Shown here in pieces: positions 1-21,275 of a stretch of 64,000 bases of DNA. The translations under genes and the position numbers were made by a program. The first letter of the stretch is position 1. Each line of letters starts with the position of its first letter. The notes below the pieces were generated by a model that was given only the letters and a program-made list of their open reading frames with translations, did no database searches and was not told the origin of the DNA. The stretch covers positions 47,544,270-47,608,269 of the forward strand of contig NC_085875.1 of NCBI RefSeq assembly GCF_034702125.1, given 5' to 3'. This DNA is from Engraulis encrasicolus (lineage: Eukaryota; Chordata; Actinopteri; Clupeiformes; Engraulidae).

Positions 1-310
1 TGTGAATGTAAACTTCAGTTTGCTTAAAATGAATGAATTAATTGCTTAAAAACTGATTAACTGGATTCAGTTGATACACTTTCAAGGTCAAAGTTCAATG
101 ACCTCTAGAGGTCAACAGAGGCCAGATAGAGCTCGGCATATGGCAGATTTGAATTCAGCACACCCAAATTGAGAAAATAATACTGGTTGCCGACGTTGTC
201 TCACAAATGCCTTTGGGTGTCACAATCCTGGATTTTGGTACTAGTCTAATATAAACCCATTAAATGAGGGAACTGCTCATGTTAACAGTTCCCTTGCATT
301 CTGTTAAACC

Positions 311-527
311 AATGGTTCTCAACCTTTTTTGAACAAATGCCCCTGCACCCCAACGCCCCTTGACTTCATCATAAGCCTGGACACGCCCCCCTTAGTATTA
401 AAAAAATTAAATGTACTAATGCCCCCAATGACAACTAAGCACCGCCCCCTCTCAGCTCTATCCTTCTCAAAGCCCCCCTTGGCCTCCCCAATGCCCCCTG
501 GGGGGCTGTACCGCCCCCGTTGAGAAA
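311..527. repeat. MITE-like repeat in apob intron 6 (C-rich core)
   Basis: It opens TGGTTCTCAACCTTTTTTG, a common fish hAT-type terminus. It contains several degenerate GCCCCC units (345-520) and closes near CCCGTTGAGAAAGATCA. It has no coding content. Confidence 0.45.
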
Positions 528-638
528 GATCATGTTAAACCAAGCATGTCTAATCGTTTTAAACTATATGTGCACATGGTAAGGCAGGTTCTGAGACTGA
601 CAAAGAGGAGAGCGATTTTCCTCTTTTGATTGACTCAC

Positions 639-8091
<7,453 letters not shown>

Positions 8092-8175
8092 GGGTGCGCA
8101 CCTCGTTCTCTGTATTATTTGTCAGTTATTGGGGACATTACAGGGAATGACGCCCGAGACGTGTATTCCAGATCC

Positions 8176-8216
8176 CTAAATAGACATCCCCTCCCACGCT
8201 CTCTCCCTCAGCCAAT
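8176..8216 (-). promoter_or_regulatory. Candidate apob core promoter (TATA-like and CCAAT-type boxes)
   Basis: On the minus strand, CTATTTAG at 8183-8176 lies 85-92 bp upstream of the ATG. A CCAAT pentamer reads on the plus strand at 8212-8216, about 30 bp further upstream. Human APOB also has TATA- and CAAT-type elements close to its start site. The start site (near 8150) is inferred from spacing only. Confidence 0.4.
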
Positions 8217-8219
8217 CAC

Positions 8220-9600
8220 GGAACAGAGCACAGCTAGATAATGGTGTTGCAAAAATCTTTTTTCTTTTTGGCCCTTCCAAAGTTCACAAAATGTTAGAGG
8301 AAAAAAGGGAGGGAAATCTGTGCAAAATCATGCATTTTGATTTTTGTTTACGGCAGAACATTCCAACAGACCCAGTTTGGTTCAAATTTTGACCACACTG
8401 ATGTTTGTAACTGAATATACTGTATGCGATAGTGACAAGGATATGAAAGGGGCAATACATCAATGTGTTCATCAGTGCCTCACCAGTGTTCTGCAATGTT
8501 GCAAGTGCCCCTGTGTATGATGTAATATTTGTCAATATAAGACATGCATGACATTGCATGTTAACATAGGCTTTCTATATATTGAAAGTCAAAGATGTCA
8601 GAAGTCGAGAGAGATAGAGATAGATATTTGAGATAGATATTTACCGTAAGTTAAGATAGTATGACTGTAATCATGGATGGATGCTATGTTCAAAAAAGAA
8701 CATGGCAAAGTTACTGCTGGTAGTTAAGTTGTGGCTGGGGGAACCTCAAACTTCAGACAAAATAATCAGGAGAAAAGTTAAGTGTAGTACAGTATGTGTA
8801 ACAGAAACTGTTATCGGGCCCCTATGAGCTGCACTGTTGGATGTGATGTAAGGCACGAAGACACAAGGCCTTCCAAAAGCAAACCACCTCTGACACCTGA
8901 CCCCTTATCCCACTTCACAGAAGGGATGTTGCAACTTGTACAGCGCTGCATGTCATTGAGCGTCGTTACATGCGCAGAGAATTCTGATTTCAAACGGAAT
9001 ATTGTCAGTAATCGGTTCCAATTCAATTTTCTGGAATATTCCGTTTATATGTATGGAACAGTGTTTTGCAAGCGGAGTCTCCCTGGAACACAGCCACATT
9101 CGGAATGAGCAGTAAAGAGTTCACGTGACTTGTGCACACGCTCACTATTTCAAATACAATTGGAATATTTCTGTAACTGCTCATTTTCAAAAACTTCTCT
9201 TTCTCAAAGAAGATAAATAAGTAGCCCCATCATGCACGCCGTACCTCCTGTGGCATATTGTAATAGTCTTTGAAAAGTGAACTGCCATGGTACTACACTA
9301 CTATGACATAACACAGGGCCTTTAGTAAAGCACTATGCCGTTCTGGTAACAGCAAATGTAGAACAGCGTGTCTTAAGGGGTTAATAAAGCCAGAAGATTG
9401 ATGGTCAAGTTATAGAATAAACTCTTAAAATGTTGAGTTAACACTGCATTTTTCACTGAGTACTATATCGCTCCTGGGAGTTCTGTTATGGGCCTATGAA
9501 TACACGTTTTAGAGTACGCTACTGATGGGTTTCTGTTAGCGTAGCTTCAGGTCATGTTAGTACTGCTCTGCTGTTACATATCATCAGCAATGTCTGCCAA
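8220..9600. other. Upstream of apob: no gene recognised
   Basis: About 1.4 kb 5' of apob, A/T-rich with no conserved ORF. It may hold apob regulatory DNA. A pair of AATATTCCG words with an inverted partner near 8998-9050 suggests remnant repeat material. Confidence 0.5.
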
Positions 9601-9612
9601 TGAACATCTAAA

Positions 9613-10044
<432 letters not shown>

Positions 10045-10419
10045 CTTGTGCATACCTGACATATTATCTATGATTATTATGGTGTGACGTCATCGGTCGA
10101 ATGCTCCATTCATTTCAATGGGGCTCCCCAACGTTCGCACGTCTGATATTTGAGATAACGGACGGGTTGGTCTATCAGACCGCTGTCAATGGCAACAAGA
10201 CTTTTCACTGCTAAAGCGAATGTTTCATATCACTCTAATCATATCAATCTAATGCTGTGATAGACAACACCAGTTGTCTAGGCTACCTGTTGCCTAGCGG
10301 TGTTCCACAACGGCACTGTTTTGTTTTGCGCAGCAACAATCTTTTGACATGAAAAATTATAATAAACTTAACATTAAATAAAGAAATGTCCCCACCATGT
10401 GTGAATCATTTAAGTATGC

Positions 10420-10564
10420 GGGTTAACGTTCAACGAGTCGGTCGCTTTGTGGAATAGCAGCACTTCAGAGAGAACAAGACCCCTCCGCTCAGCGTCGGGG
10501 TCTAAAGATTCTCTCTGTCGTGCTGCTATTCCACGGCAGCGACCTTCTCGCCGAACGTTAACCC
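10420..10564. mobile_element. Foldback (hairpin) element next to the L2 fragment
   Basis: GGGTTAACGTTC and TGGAATAGCAGCAC on the left reappear inverted as GTGCTGCTATTCCA and GAACGTTAACCC on the right, forming a stem of about 45 bp with a loop around 10485. Confidence 0.75.
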
Positions 10565-10568
10565 TTAC

Positions 10569-11447
<879 letters not shown>

Positions 11448-11449
11448 CA

Positions 11450-13370
11450 TAGACAGTGAATGATGTCTGCCTAGCACTCAGCTAAATTCCTAGCATGTCT
11501 GGGATATCATGGCTGTATTGGAGGGAGTGTATTGACAACATATTATCTATTATCAGCATCCACTATCTGGTGATCTCCATCTCTTCTCTTACCATGATCT
11601 TACACAGGGAAAAGATTCATGTCCACTTTCAGTTTTTTTGTTTGTTTGTTGTAATTTTCAGTAATTTCCTTTAACTCCAGTTAGTTAAGACAATCTGAAT
11701 GTCATAGCAATGTTGTTATGATGTAGTTGTAGGAGAGTCTTTCCAGAAAAAGTGTGAATGACAAAGAGGCTTCTGTCTATGCAGGCATAAACTTTCATAA
11801 CCTAACATAAACCAGGCAGAGTGGACAGTTAACTTAATGCAGTTAGACCCTGTTGAATTAACTGTCCATTATACCTGAGTTTGATAGCAAAAAATGGCAA
11901 AGTATAAACCTTACATACATTGCATTTAAAAGAGAATCTACCATAGGATTAGTAGGCCTAGTAGAATTAGTAGGAGGAGCAGATTTTTTTTGTTGATATT
12001 GCTCAACACAATGTTTTGGTAAGCGTGTTTTGATGGCGGTCAAAATTCACAATAATCAGGGCCAGATTAAGAAGGCCAGGGGCCCCTAGGCTAAAGGTTC
12101 CTGTAGGCCCCCACTGAATGCAAATTTTGTAACAAAATTACACAGACAGCGTCATCATTTCAACCCAATAGGAGTAATAACATTTAAACCTCTTCTTGAC
12201 ATGGCAGACTAAGTTATCAATACTGGATCTTGATACATTTCAACAATTATATTGATTCCCCCCGCTTTTGGCCAAATTGCTGAAGCCATATCTAACTTGT
12301 GCATTAATCCGACCCCGACAACAATACACAGAGCCTCTTGGAACCATTTGGTGACTTCAAAACAAATAGACAGAAAGTCTGTCTACTTCACAAATATTGG
12401 ATGGCATCCATATGTTTTTGGTGACATCGTATTCCTGGCTTAACGGTGAACTGCATAGTAAATCTTTAACTGGGTCACCAAATGCTAAGTTGCCCTACAT
12501 TTGAAAGCTCAATAATAGCCAGGGGTATTCTGTATGTTTAGCTATTACATACGTAGGTCTACATGATATGTCAAGGACATATCAGAAGACCGTAAGTATA
12601 ACAGAGGGCTAGTCAGGTTGATTGTCAGGATAATCTGCTCTTACCAGGGTGTAATGTCTAGCCCTTTTGAGTATGTACCTTTAAGGATGTTGGGAGTTGT
12701 GGGATAGGATGATAAAAGTAGAGCTACGGGGCGGGAGCGGGATCAGTTTTTGGGCAATGCTATGTTTGTGAACACGCCATGCACTTTATGCCTGTGAAGA
12801 AATAAACTATGCCGAACCTGCGCGGCTAAAGAGAGAAGCTGACTCGAGTGTGGATATTACACGGGGCTGGACTGGGGTCGAAAAAACAGCTCGGGCATTT
12901 TGTCATAGGCCTACACCAGCTCCTCACACAGCCCCCCTGCCTTTCGATATGACTTCCTCTTTCCACTATCTGCATTAAAGACGGAAAAATGGCCTGCCGG
13001 CCCCATCTCAACTGCAAGGAAAACAAAATGAACAAATAATTAAATGTAGAAACAAGAAGGCAAAATACAAAAGCACTAGTAGCTCCTGAGGACTGTCGGC
13101 GCACCAGGAAAATGCCTGGCATGCCAGATGACCAGTCTGGCCCCGGCTCTTACTGCTTCTATTGAAAAATAAAGTGCCATCTCTATGAATGAGAAGAGTT
13201 CTACATTTCGTTGATGTGCTGCATGGTGAGCTAAAGGAGGCTGTTCCTGAACATTGGACAAACTCATTTTGGGTGAACGCTTTGCAGCTTTGTTCTGATT
13301 GAAAATCATGTTCCTGTCACCTCCTAGAGGTTTGGCAAGGTATTGCAGTGATCCTGTCCGTTTGTCTACC
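11450..13370. other. Between apob and C1orf115: no gene recognised
   Basis: Mostly A/T-rich sequence. Fragments of GGCCCC-rich MITE-like repeat occur at about 12055-12115. No splice-bounded conserved ORF was seen. Confidence 0.5.
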
Positions 13371-13373
13371 TGT

Positions 13374-13523
<150 letters not shown>

Positions 13524-13607
13524 ATCTGCAGAGGGTGACACAGACAAACCAACACACAGACACACACATACACACGGGAGCTCGCCCACGTGAACATACA
13601 CGCACAT

Positions 13608-13731
<124 letters not shown>

Positions 13732-14238
13732 CTGGTCACCGTCCTACTCAGTGCACCTTTAGTACGAAGGATTGTAACCAGAGTTGGCAGTTGGGACGGA
13801 CATATTCTCATAGATTATTTGTAGATGTTTTAAAACCGTTGAACACAGTTTTTTAAAAGCCTGCTGTCCTGTCCATACAGCCTATCTTGGTCAGTGGCTA
13901 AATGTAATGTGAATGCAGTGAGTGGTGATGCAAGGGATAGCCCTTCACCTTATTGTATCCAAATACTATATCTGTATAATGTGGCTGGCAGATGTCAAAT
14001 CTCTCTGGTGGTTGGACACTAGGCCTACTTGCTAGGTGGCATTGTCATAAATGGCTGCCTACATGCAGCAGAACTTGCACATGACTGGACCAGGCTATGC
14101 AGTGCCGCTTCTACCTATTTTGGGGCCCTAGATAAAATATAGACATGAGGCCCCTCTTTAGTCATTTTTGCTGGTGATTACCTTGGCATGGCTGACTGTT
14201 GGGGGCCCCTACAGTGGGCAGTTTTCCTGGGGCCCTAG

Positions 14239-14422
14239 TAGGGGTGTAAATATAACCGTTTTTGGATCGGTTATCGTTAGGCAACATTGAATTGCACCGA
14301 TTCGACACTGAATCGCACCGAATCGCTAAATATTTGTTTTATGAATCGTCCCTGAATCAAATCGTAGCCTGTGAATCGAGATTGAATCGGATCGTTTTGT
14401 GGGTATAAGATTCACACCCCTA
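14239..14422. mobile_element. 184-bp hAT MITE
   Basis: Ends TAGGGGTGTAAAT and ATTCACACCCCTA, with exact 8-bp target duplication GGCCCTAG at 14231-14238 and 14423-14430. The inside is rich in GAATCG words. Confidence 0.88.
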
Positions 14423-14432
14423 GGCCCTAGGC

Positions 14433-14791
14433 CAGGGTTTCCCAAACTGTGGTGCATGCACCCCTGGGGATACGCGGCCTAATACAAGGGGGTGCGCGAG
14501 CTGAATAGAGCAATGGCTGATGTGTGTGCTTTTATACAGAATTCATAAACATTACATAGTTTTTAATTGTTTGGTAAATGTATGCTGGAAGGATCCATCT
14601 GGAGTGTAATGTATAACTCCAAGACTTGTCATGCTACAAGTTCCATTGTAATGATGGCAGCAAAAATGTCAGGACTATTGGAATGAGGATTGCCCAAAAT
14701 GTGCGGCTGTGCGACATTCACTTAGGGGGTGCGCGAGCCACAATGAAATGTAAAAGGGCGCAGGGGGAAAACTTTGGGAACCGCTGCCCTA
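14433..14791. mobile_element. hAT-type MITE adjacent to the previous one
   Basis: Ends CAGGGTTTCCCAAACT and the near-inverse AACTTTGGGAACCGCTGCCCT. GGGGGTGCGCGAGC occurs near both ends. The target duplication is not exact. Confidence 0.65.
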
Positions 14792-15412
14792 GACAATTGC
14801 CTAGTCTGCCTAATGGTAAAATCGGCTCTAAGGCTAGGTTAATGTTGGATAGGCTACATTGAAGGGTTGCTATGAAGACTTTGCATTTAATGGTCTCCAG
14901 ACCTTGCTCCATGAACCCACTCAGAAATTGGGCACAATATGTATTCATTAAATAAATAAATTATTTGGACAGTCCTTAAAAAGATCACCACTTATGTGAT
15001 GTCTGACAGGTGCTGCTGTCCCAGGTTAAGAACTGTATTCAAAGAGCAAAATGTACACAATTAGAATACAATTACGAACACTATAGGCCTACAACTTAGA
15101 ATGGGGTTAGAGGTTGTGTATACAAGTAGGCCTATGCTATGTGTTTTTTTAATCAAAAGAAAAAAAATCATAGCGTAACCTACATTTGTCAATAACTGAG
15201 TGGCCTACTAGGCTACTATCTAATCATAAAGTGTTATAATTCACCACGTCAGAACGTTTTTTTCTTATGTAACGAGTCTAACTGGCAAGTCGGCTGATAG
15301 ACAAAGTTGTCTTCTGCGCATGGCAACTGTGCCAAGTCATTCCTGTGAGCAAAGTTCACTTTATCAACTTTGTTTGCATTAGGGGATCAAACAAACTGGA
15401 TGACAATTGAAA

Positions 15413-15736
15413 ATGCCCTCGAGAAAACGTGGGAAAGGCAAAACAAAAAGGAAATCCAAATCAGAAGATCGTTCAAAAATAATTGAAAGCGTCGATTGCC
15501 ATGAGGAACCAACCGGGACGCATTGCCAGTCGCTGGAAAGGAATGCTGATACTGACGTGTCCGGCAACACCAACAGAAAGTCCAAAAAATCTGGAAATGA
15601 CAAATGTTCCAAGAAGGTTCACATCGCCTTCCTTCCAGACAACTACGAACCCCTGACAGAGGACGCTGACTTCAAAGCCAAGGCAAAGGAAGAAGAGTCG
15701 GAGAAAAGACGGCAGAAGTACAAACAATTCCGAAAG
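15413..15736 (+). CDS. c1orf115: C1orf115 ortholog exon 1
   Basis: 108 codons from ATG to ...QFRK, followed by donor GTGGGC at 15737. Read-through past the donor would give VGENKWLLKGC and a stop, superficially like the true continuation NVGK, but the homology continues only in the exon at 18598. Confidence 0.88.
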
Positions 15737-17571
15737 GTGGGCGAAAACAAATGGTTGTTGAAAGGTTGTTGAAACAATTAAATACGTTTATTGTCACTGC
15801 GCCTAAACGTGTTTTGTTTGTTTGTTTGTTTTAAAGTCACCTAGGCTTTAACACACATGTAAATGATTGTGTTTTGCATTTTAGATTTTCAATATGGGCG
15901 CATTTGATAGGGTTTATTTTGATCACAACTTGAATTTGGAATGAAGCTAAGTCCTACTTAGTTCAGAATGACATCCACGCGAAAGATACATTTTGTTGTG
16001 TATTAACCATTATATAAATAAAGAAGTATAGTTTTACAAACTATAGTTTAGTAGGCCTATAGTTTTACAAAAAAAGTGCAGAGGCTGCATGCAGCTCATC
16101 TGAGGCTGTAGGCTAAGGAATGTGCCACAATTAGGATGCTACAGGCAAAGCAGAAACAAAGAAACATATTTGCCCCTCTGATGCACCTTGCAAGGTCTCA
16201 AGCCACAATACTGTCTCCATCGGCCTACTGTTTACGCCTGATAATGACAAGAGGCATACTCAACATAGCTGTATCAGCATGCATGCAGTGTGTGTGTGTG
16301 TGTATGCACAGTAAATTGCGGAGGGTTAATTCAGCACTTAGATGGTCTATCTTCTACAGTTTCAGTAGGCCCACATTCCAGACACCCCCCCCCCCCCCTT
16401 GTACATGAGTAGGTTTATGAGGCAGTGCCACTGCGGTATAAAGGTATAAAATAATAACAGTAATAAAAGAGATGCAAAAGATTATTGTAATACTTATTTT
16501 TGGATGATTTTGGTTTTGGTTTTTGTTATATATTCAGTTTATGAAATTTTTCACTTTCTTGTGCAATACTTTCCCTTTCAACCTGCCGCGTCCCCCCTAA
16601 CACTCCCTCGTGGCCCCCATGGGTCCCCGCCCCCCATTTTGAAAACTGTTGTAGGCTAATGTAAGCTAGAGGATGCAAAGAAGACTAACATGCCAAGACT
16701 GTAGCCTATATTGTATGCCATATTAGTACAGAATCCTGGAATAGCCTGACTACTTCCTTGTCTGAAGTGCTATTTAAACTGCGCAAAAGGCGTGAAGATA
16801 AAAGCCTTGTCTTCTTCATACGCACATGCTACACTGGTATCCTCACATGCACTGCAGACAGGCTGCTGCTTGTCTGTCCGCGATGCTTATATACTGTATT
16901 GTCAATTAACCTGGGAAGACAATGACGCACTTCAACTGTGAGGTACATGTAGTCCAGTAATTGTCTGCAAGTTGAGTCTTAGTCATGCATGATAACCATG
17001 GGTTACAGAGGGGGGATTTACCAGGCCTGGACTGGTAGTCTGGTGTATTGGGCATTTCCCGGTGGGCAGTCCAACACGGTTGTTGTTTTTGGGTTTTTTG
17101 TAGTTTCTTAGATACTATAGCCCCCACAGTTTACAGGTAAAAATGCCCGGGACAAAATGCCTGGGATTTACCAGCCGATTGAAAGCCATTCTTCACACTA
17201 TGGAGTTGACTTTATTTCACAAAGGCCTCTAATGACCTTAGCTATATTTACTCTGCTGTATACACTTCAGACTGGCACTCCCTGCACAGCCAGACAAAGG
17301 TGTGAACTCTGAAGGCAGAAAGCCAGCTTTCCGTAAGATAAACAAGTATTATAACAAATTATATAAAGGTTTCACACTACTTTTCCATTCAATGGTAATA
17401 TACGTAGAGAAGCTTCCAACCAGCCAATGAACAGAGCAAGGCTTAATCCCTGGAAATATGTGGTGTTTCACTGATGCCTTTGTCAGTATTAATTAATGAC
17501 AGTAGAGTTAATCCCTTCCCCCCTCCTTCTCCCTTCTCTCTCTCTCTCTCTCTCTCTCCCTCTCTCTCTCC

Positions 17572-17610
<39 letters not shown>

Positions 17611-17624
17611 CTCTCTCCCCCCCA

Positions 17625-17686
<62 letters not shown>

Positions 17687-18735
17687 GCACACACACGCAC
17701 ACACACGCACACACACGCACACACACGCACACACACACACACACACTCCAGATGGGAGGAGGGCCTTGCTATTGTATCACCATCACTGCTTTTAAAAAAC
17801 TCATAGCGCTACCCCACATGCACTCTCACATATATGGTAGCATGAGGTGAGGGAGTAACTCTCATAACATTTCAACAAGGTACGATTACAGTACACTCTA
17901 TGGACTGATGTTAAACAAAGACTGTGTGGGGTCCAGCTAACAACAGAACCTACTCAGCATATGTTGTATGTCTTCCTATTGGGAGTCTGTAATAACGTTC
18001 ACATATAACACCTCCAAAATGAAAGATACAGATGTTTAGGGCAATCAAAAATAGGATTAACATAAGAAACTCTTTCCTATTTCCATACTGAACTCCCATG
18101 TGGAACCCTATCTCTTTTCAGGCATTTAAATCACGTTACTTATACACAATTTATGTAATTAATCATTTATTATTACCAGTATTATTGTTTACATTTCTGG
18201 CCTTTTCTTACAACAAAAACTGTTGCCATTTTAATTCCAATGTACTTCAATCATTACAATAGTAAAATATCCCACCCCCACCTTCTGTGAAAAATATATA
18301 GATTCTGCGGAATCTATGCACTTGCTTAATATTTGTAGCCTTATTCGGCCCAATGTCATCAAATCAGTATTCCTAAGTAAACTTTCAAGATACAGGCATT
18401 ATCAGTAATCAGTGTGTTATGATCTCCAAAGTGACCTAGAGGGAATGATTGGAATTATCGGTCTGTGAACGGATCGATGCACAAAAATATACTTTTTGTT
18501 CAACTTTCTTTCTGTATTTTTGACTGTTTGTGTGTCTGTGGTGTGCTGTGCTGCGTGTTTTTGGGTCTGTGTGTGTGTGTGTGTGTGTTCTTTGCAGAAT
18601 GTGGGCAAGGCGGTGCGATTCAGCTGGAAGTGTCTGGTTGCTGGCCTGCAAAGTTTCTCGGCTGCCTACTCCACGCCGCTCTCTGCGGCCGCCACCATCA
18701 TCCCAGAGATGCACCGCCCCCACCCAAAGGCCTGA
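15413..18735 (+). CDS. c1orf115: C1orf115 (RDD1) ortholog, complete, two exons
   Basis: Small plasma-membrane-associated vertebrate protein. Human C1orf115 is also called required for drug-induced death protein 1 and has been linked to drug-transporter control. Exons 15413-15736 and 18598-18735 join in phase 0 to give 153 aa; the human protein is 142 aa. The N-terminal half is very basic (Arg/Lys-rich residues 3-20) and poorly conserved. The diagnostic blocks are HIAFLPDNYEPL (human HFALLPERYEPL), then KYKQFRK joined to NVGKA, then VAGLQSFSAAYSTPL (human VIGLQGFAAAYSAPF), an amphipathic C-terminal segment. The ATG at 15413 is the first in frame. A 2.9-kb intron with CT/CA arrays and a shared repeat separates the exons. 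The C-terminus (EMHRPHPKA) differs from human and lies at the edge of a 43-bp tandem duplication. Confidence 0.88.
16388..16400. repeat. Poly-C tract
   Basis: A run of about 13 C in C1orf115 intron 1. Confidence 0.8.
17534..17747. repeat. (CT)n-(CA)n compound microsatellite
   Basis: About 137 bp of CT with CCC interruptions, then CA with regularly spaced CG (CGCACACACA period 10). In C1orf115 intron 1. Confidence 0.97.
17750..17916 (+). repeat. Dispersed repeat next to a CA array (copy 2)
   Basis: Inverted match of 4600-4776, again abutting a CA array, suggesting the array belongs to the mobile unit. Confidence 0.8.
18598..18735 (+). CDS. c1orf115: C1orf115 ortholog exon 2 with stop
   Basis: The acceptor is TTCTTTGCAG immediately after a short GT repeat. 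The exon opens with NVGKAVRFSWKCLVAGLQ and ends with TGA at 18733-18735. The Gly-Leu-Gln-Ser-Phe-Ser-Ala-Ala-Tyr core is the family signature. The 3'UTR runs on into a dispersed repeat at 18870-19020 and a (CT)n array. Confidence 0.88.
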   Translation, partial: NVGKAVRFSWKCLVAGLQSFSAAYSTPLSAAATIIPEMHRPHPKA

Positions 18736-18806
18736 TGATGGCTCCTGACCATATTACTGCCCCCACCCAAAGGCTTGATGATGGCTCCTGACCATATTAG
18801 TGCCCG
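18721..18806 (+). repeat. 43-bp tandem duplication across the C1orf115 stop codon
   Basis: CACCCAAAGGCCTGATGATG... at 18721 recurs as CACCCAAAGGCTTGATGATG... at 18764, both continuing GGCTCCTGACCATATTA. The first copy supplies the last codons and the stop; the second is 3'UTR. Confidence 0.9.
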
Positions 18807-18869
18807 ACAAAGGCAAAGTGCAGCAACTACATCATTATTTTGTCTGAAAATGGACTCCATAATACCTGT

Positions 18870-19020
18870 GACAAAGCCTTATGGTCCAATTGTGTCCTGC
18901 TTTAGAGATATTGCTGTTATATTTTCAGTAACCACAATGTCCAGCCCAAACTAATACCAGTACTTTGAAGGCCCTTTTCTCAGTTTCAGTGTTGCCGTAC
19001 TTACTGCACTTTGCCTTTGT
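18870..19020 (+). repeat. Dispersed repeat in C1orf115 3'UTR (copy 1)
   Basis: CCTTATGGTCCAATTGTGTCC ... TTTAGAGATAT ... CTCAGTTTCA ... GCACTTTGCCTT matches 40483-40632 in the same order and spacing. Confidence 0.75.
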
Positions 19021-19199
19021 TGGGCAGAATACCCCACAGTATTGGATCCTCATCCTGCAGTGGTTCTCTTATCTTGATTGGAGGACTCTGGAGTGGAGAA
19101 TCATTCACCATGGACAAGTTGATGACGAAGGGGGTTTTGGACTTGAATTCAAATTCCGATTTCATGTGCAATTAACAGTCAAATGTTTCAGCAGTGTTG

Positions 19200-19201
<2 letters not shown>

Positions 19202-19283
<82 letters not shown>
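19202..19283. repeat. (CT)n-(GT)n microsatellite
   Basis: About 70 bp of pure CT followed by a short GT run. Confidence 0.98.
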
Positions 19284-19289
19284 ACCACC

Positions 19290-20375
19290 TGCATCTGCTT
19301 GAGAATCTCGAGCTCGAGGGTAGATGTGCGTATGCGCTCCAGTCCATGAATCAGATGGTATTTAGAAGGAGCCTGCGCAGCGACCAGTAAACAGTGCCGA
19401 ATGGTTTAAAGAGAGCAGTCAAAATGCGTCTGCTTTATGTCAATGTTTACCTGGCTATTTGAAAAGGCCACGCGATATATGGGGGCCCACACTCGTCCAA
19501 GCAGGCCTCGGGAGCCTACACACCTGGGCCACGGCTGGATTTATGGCGGAGCTCTGTCTACATCCAAACGAGGGGGAGGGGTTGCTCATGTGTCCCCATC
19601 AAAAGGGCCAGATGTGTTGAAAAGTTGGACCAGGCAGGTTGTGCTGTATGTCAGAGCAAGTTGATATTGAAGCGTCATGATACAGAGAGGCTCATATAGG
19701 GTAAACAGATGAGTTTTTTTAATCTGAATTGAAGAGATAAAGGAATTGTGTAAAATGGTGGACAGACTCAAGAGAGCATTGGAGTGGTTGCACGTGAGAA
19801 ACGAGATAGGGACAAGTGATCTCATGAACCCTGTGATGTAGCAAAGTGTCACCGTCACTGATAATGAGTTCTAATCTGTGGGGAGTGTAAATATGTATGG
19901 TGTAATTATTTACATTTCTGTATGTTTTTAACTGGACCTCTGTAAATGTTGTATGCTCTGTGTGTTGATAAATCTAAATGAATACAAACAATCTCTGAAC
20001 GCGGACTCAGCTTCCTTCATCATTCATTTGACGTTTTAATGGAGTTAGTTGTAATACAAATTCTGGCTTTTTTCTCCAGCTGGAAAGAGGTGCAGTGCTG
20101 CAGCCACAAACCTAAGAGACACTGTTTGTCCATGGAGTGTCACTGTTGCGTAAGTTATCACTTCTCTTATCCACAGCAGCTACAGTTCGGTAAAACCCCC
20201 TGTCAGCATTGCAGGCAAAGCATGGTGTTCACAAGTGTACTGTGTATGTACTGTAGGACCAGGAGATTTGCAGCATGCTGCCCTGTATACTAAATCTGCT
20301 TCCTTTTTCTTATGAATAACTCTGGGGGGCTTTTTGGGTCAGAGGTGTTACATATTAAACATGGCTACTGCATGC
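19290..20375. other. Downstream of C1orf115: no coding sequence recognised
   Basis: Contains the likely 3' end of C1orf115. AATACA-type sequences occur near 19980, but no canonical AATAAA is clearly assigned. Confidence 0.4.
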
Positions 20376-20379
20376 TTTG

Positions 20380-20470
20380 GCCAGGCCTGGGACAAAGTCA
20401 TCTGAAAGCCCCCCCGCCCAATACACAGAATAAGGGTCCAAGGCTGCTCCCCCTCTCTCCCTGGGCAGAT
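20380..20470 (-). repeat. GTCAGTTGTCCC/GGGCCT family dispersed repeat, copy 1
   Basis: GGCCTGGGACAAAGTCATCTGAAAGCCCCC then CCCTCTCTCCCTGGGC; inverted relative to copies at 21148, 24083 and 36976. Confidence 0.65.
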
Positions 20471-21147
20471 GGCTATACTATGTGCCCTATCTAATACTTC
20501 ACATAAAGACAGCTAATTGAAAGCCGGAGAATTGAATGCTAGCTCTTTGGCAGTTATTGGTGTGGAGTGAAGCTTTTGGACGTGTCCCACAAAAACTGGA
20601 AGAGTACCATGTAGAATGGAGAATAGGGAAAGTAGAATAGTTAACACTTCAAAGCACCTCTCTGAGGGTTTAATGTCTTCAGAGAGGGGTGCTACACTTC
20701 TAAGAAAGGGCTTTTTTGTTAAAAAAACAACAACAAACACCTATGCGGACAATGAGAAGACACTACAGACATATTGCAACATTTTTGATGGGTTGCCCTA
20801 GTGTGAGTATTAAGTTGACATAATATTATATATTTCATACACTTATACTTTCAATATTGCTTTAAATGTTCACTGTCACAAAGACCATAAATGACATCAG
20901 CACAGTGATATGGTTTACAGTGTCGTGCCTCCATGGAAGATTTAAAATGAACAGCTGCTGCTTTTCACCTCGCTGTAGCGTCAGTGCTTACGCAGTTTAT
21001 GTATATGTGGGTTAACGATGCAAATGTTTGTGTATCAGAGCCAACCAATATCATCACACACCCAGCCCATCTTTCTACACACACCCCTTTCTGCACACCC
21101 CCAGGATGGGAAGCTGACGGGGTGGGGGGTGGGGGGGTGGGGGGATC

Positions 21148-21275
21148 TGTTGTCCCGGGCCCAGGGAGAGAGGGGGGCCCAAAATTGGTTCCTCATTATT
21201 GTATGTATTGGATGGGGGACCCGATCAGATTACTTTATCCTGGGCCTGACAAAAGTTGTCCGCGGCCCTGCCCCT
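21148..21275 (+). repeat. GTCAGTTGTCCC/GGGCCT family dispersed repeat, copy 2
   Basis: TGTTGTCCCGGGCCCAGGGAGAGAGGGGGGCCCAAAATTGG ... CTGGGCCTGACAAAAGTTGTCCGCGGCCCTG. Confidence 0.7.

Noticed and set aside
15737..15772. Read-through end of C1orf115 exon 1 as the true C-terminus
   Set aside because: VGENKW... only mimics the conserved NVGK; the exon at 18598 continues the family homology with a good acceptor.
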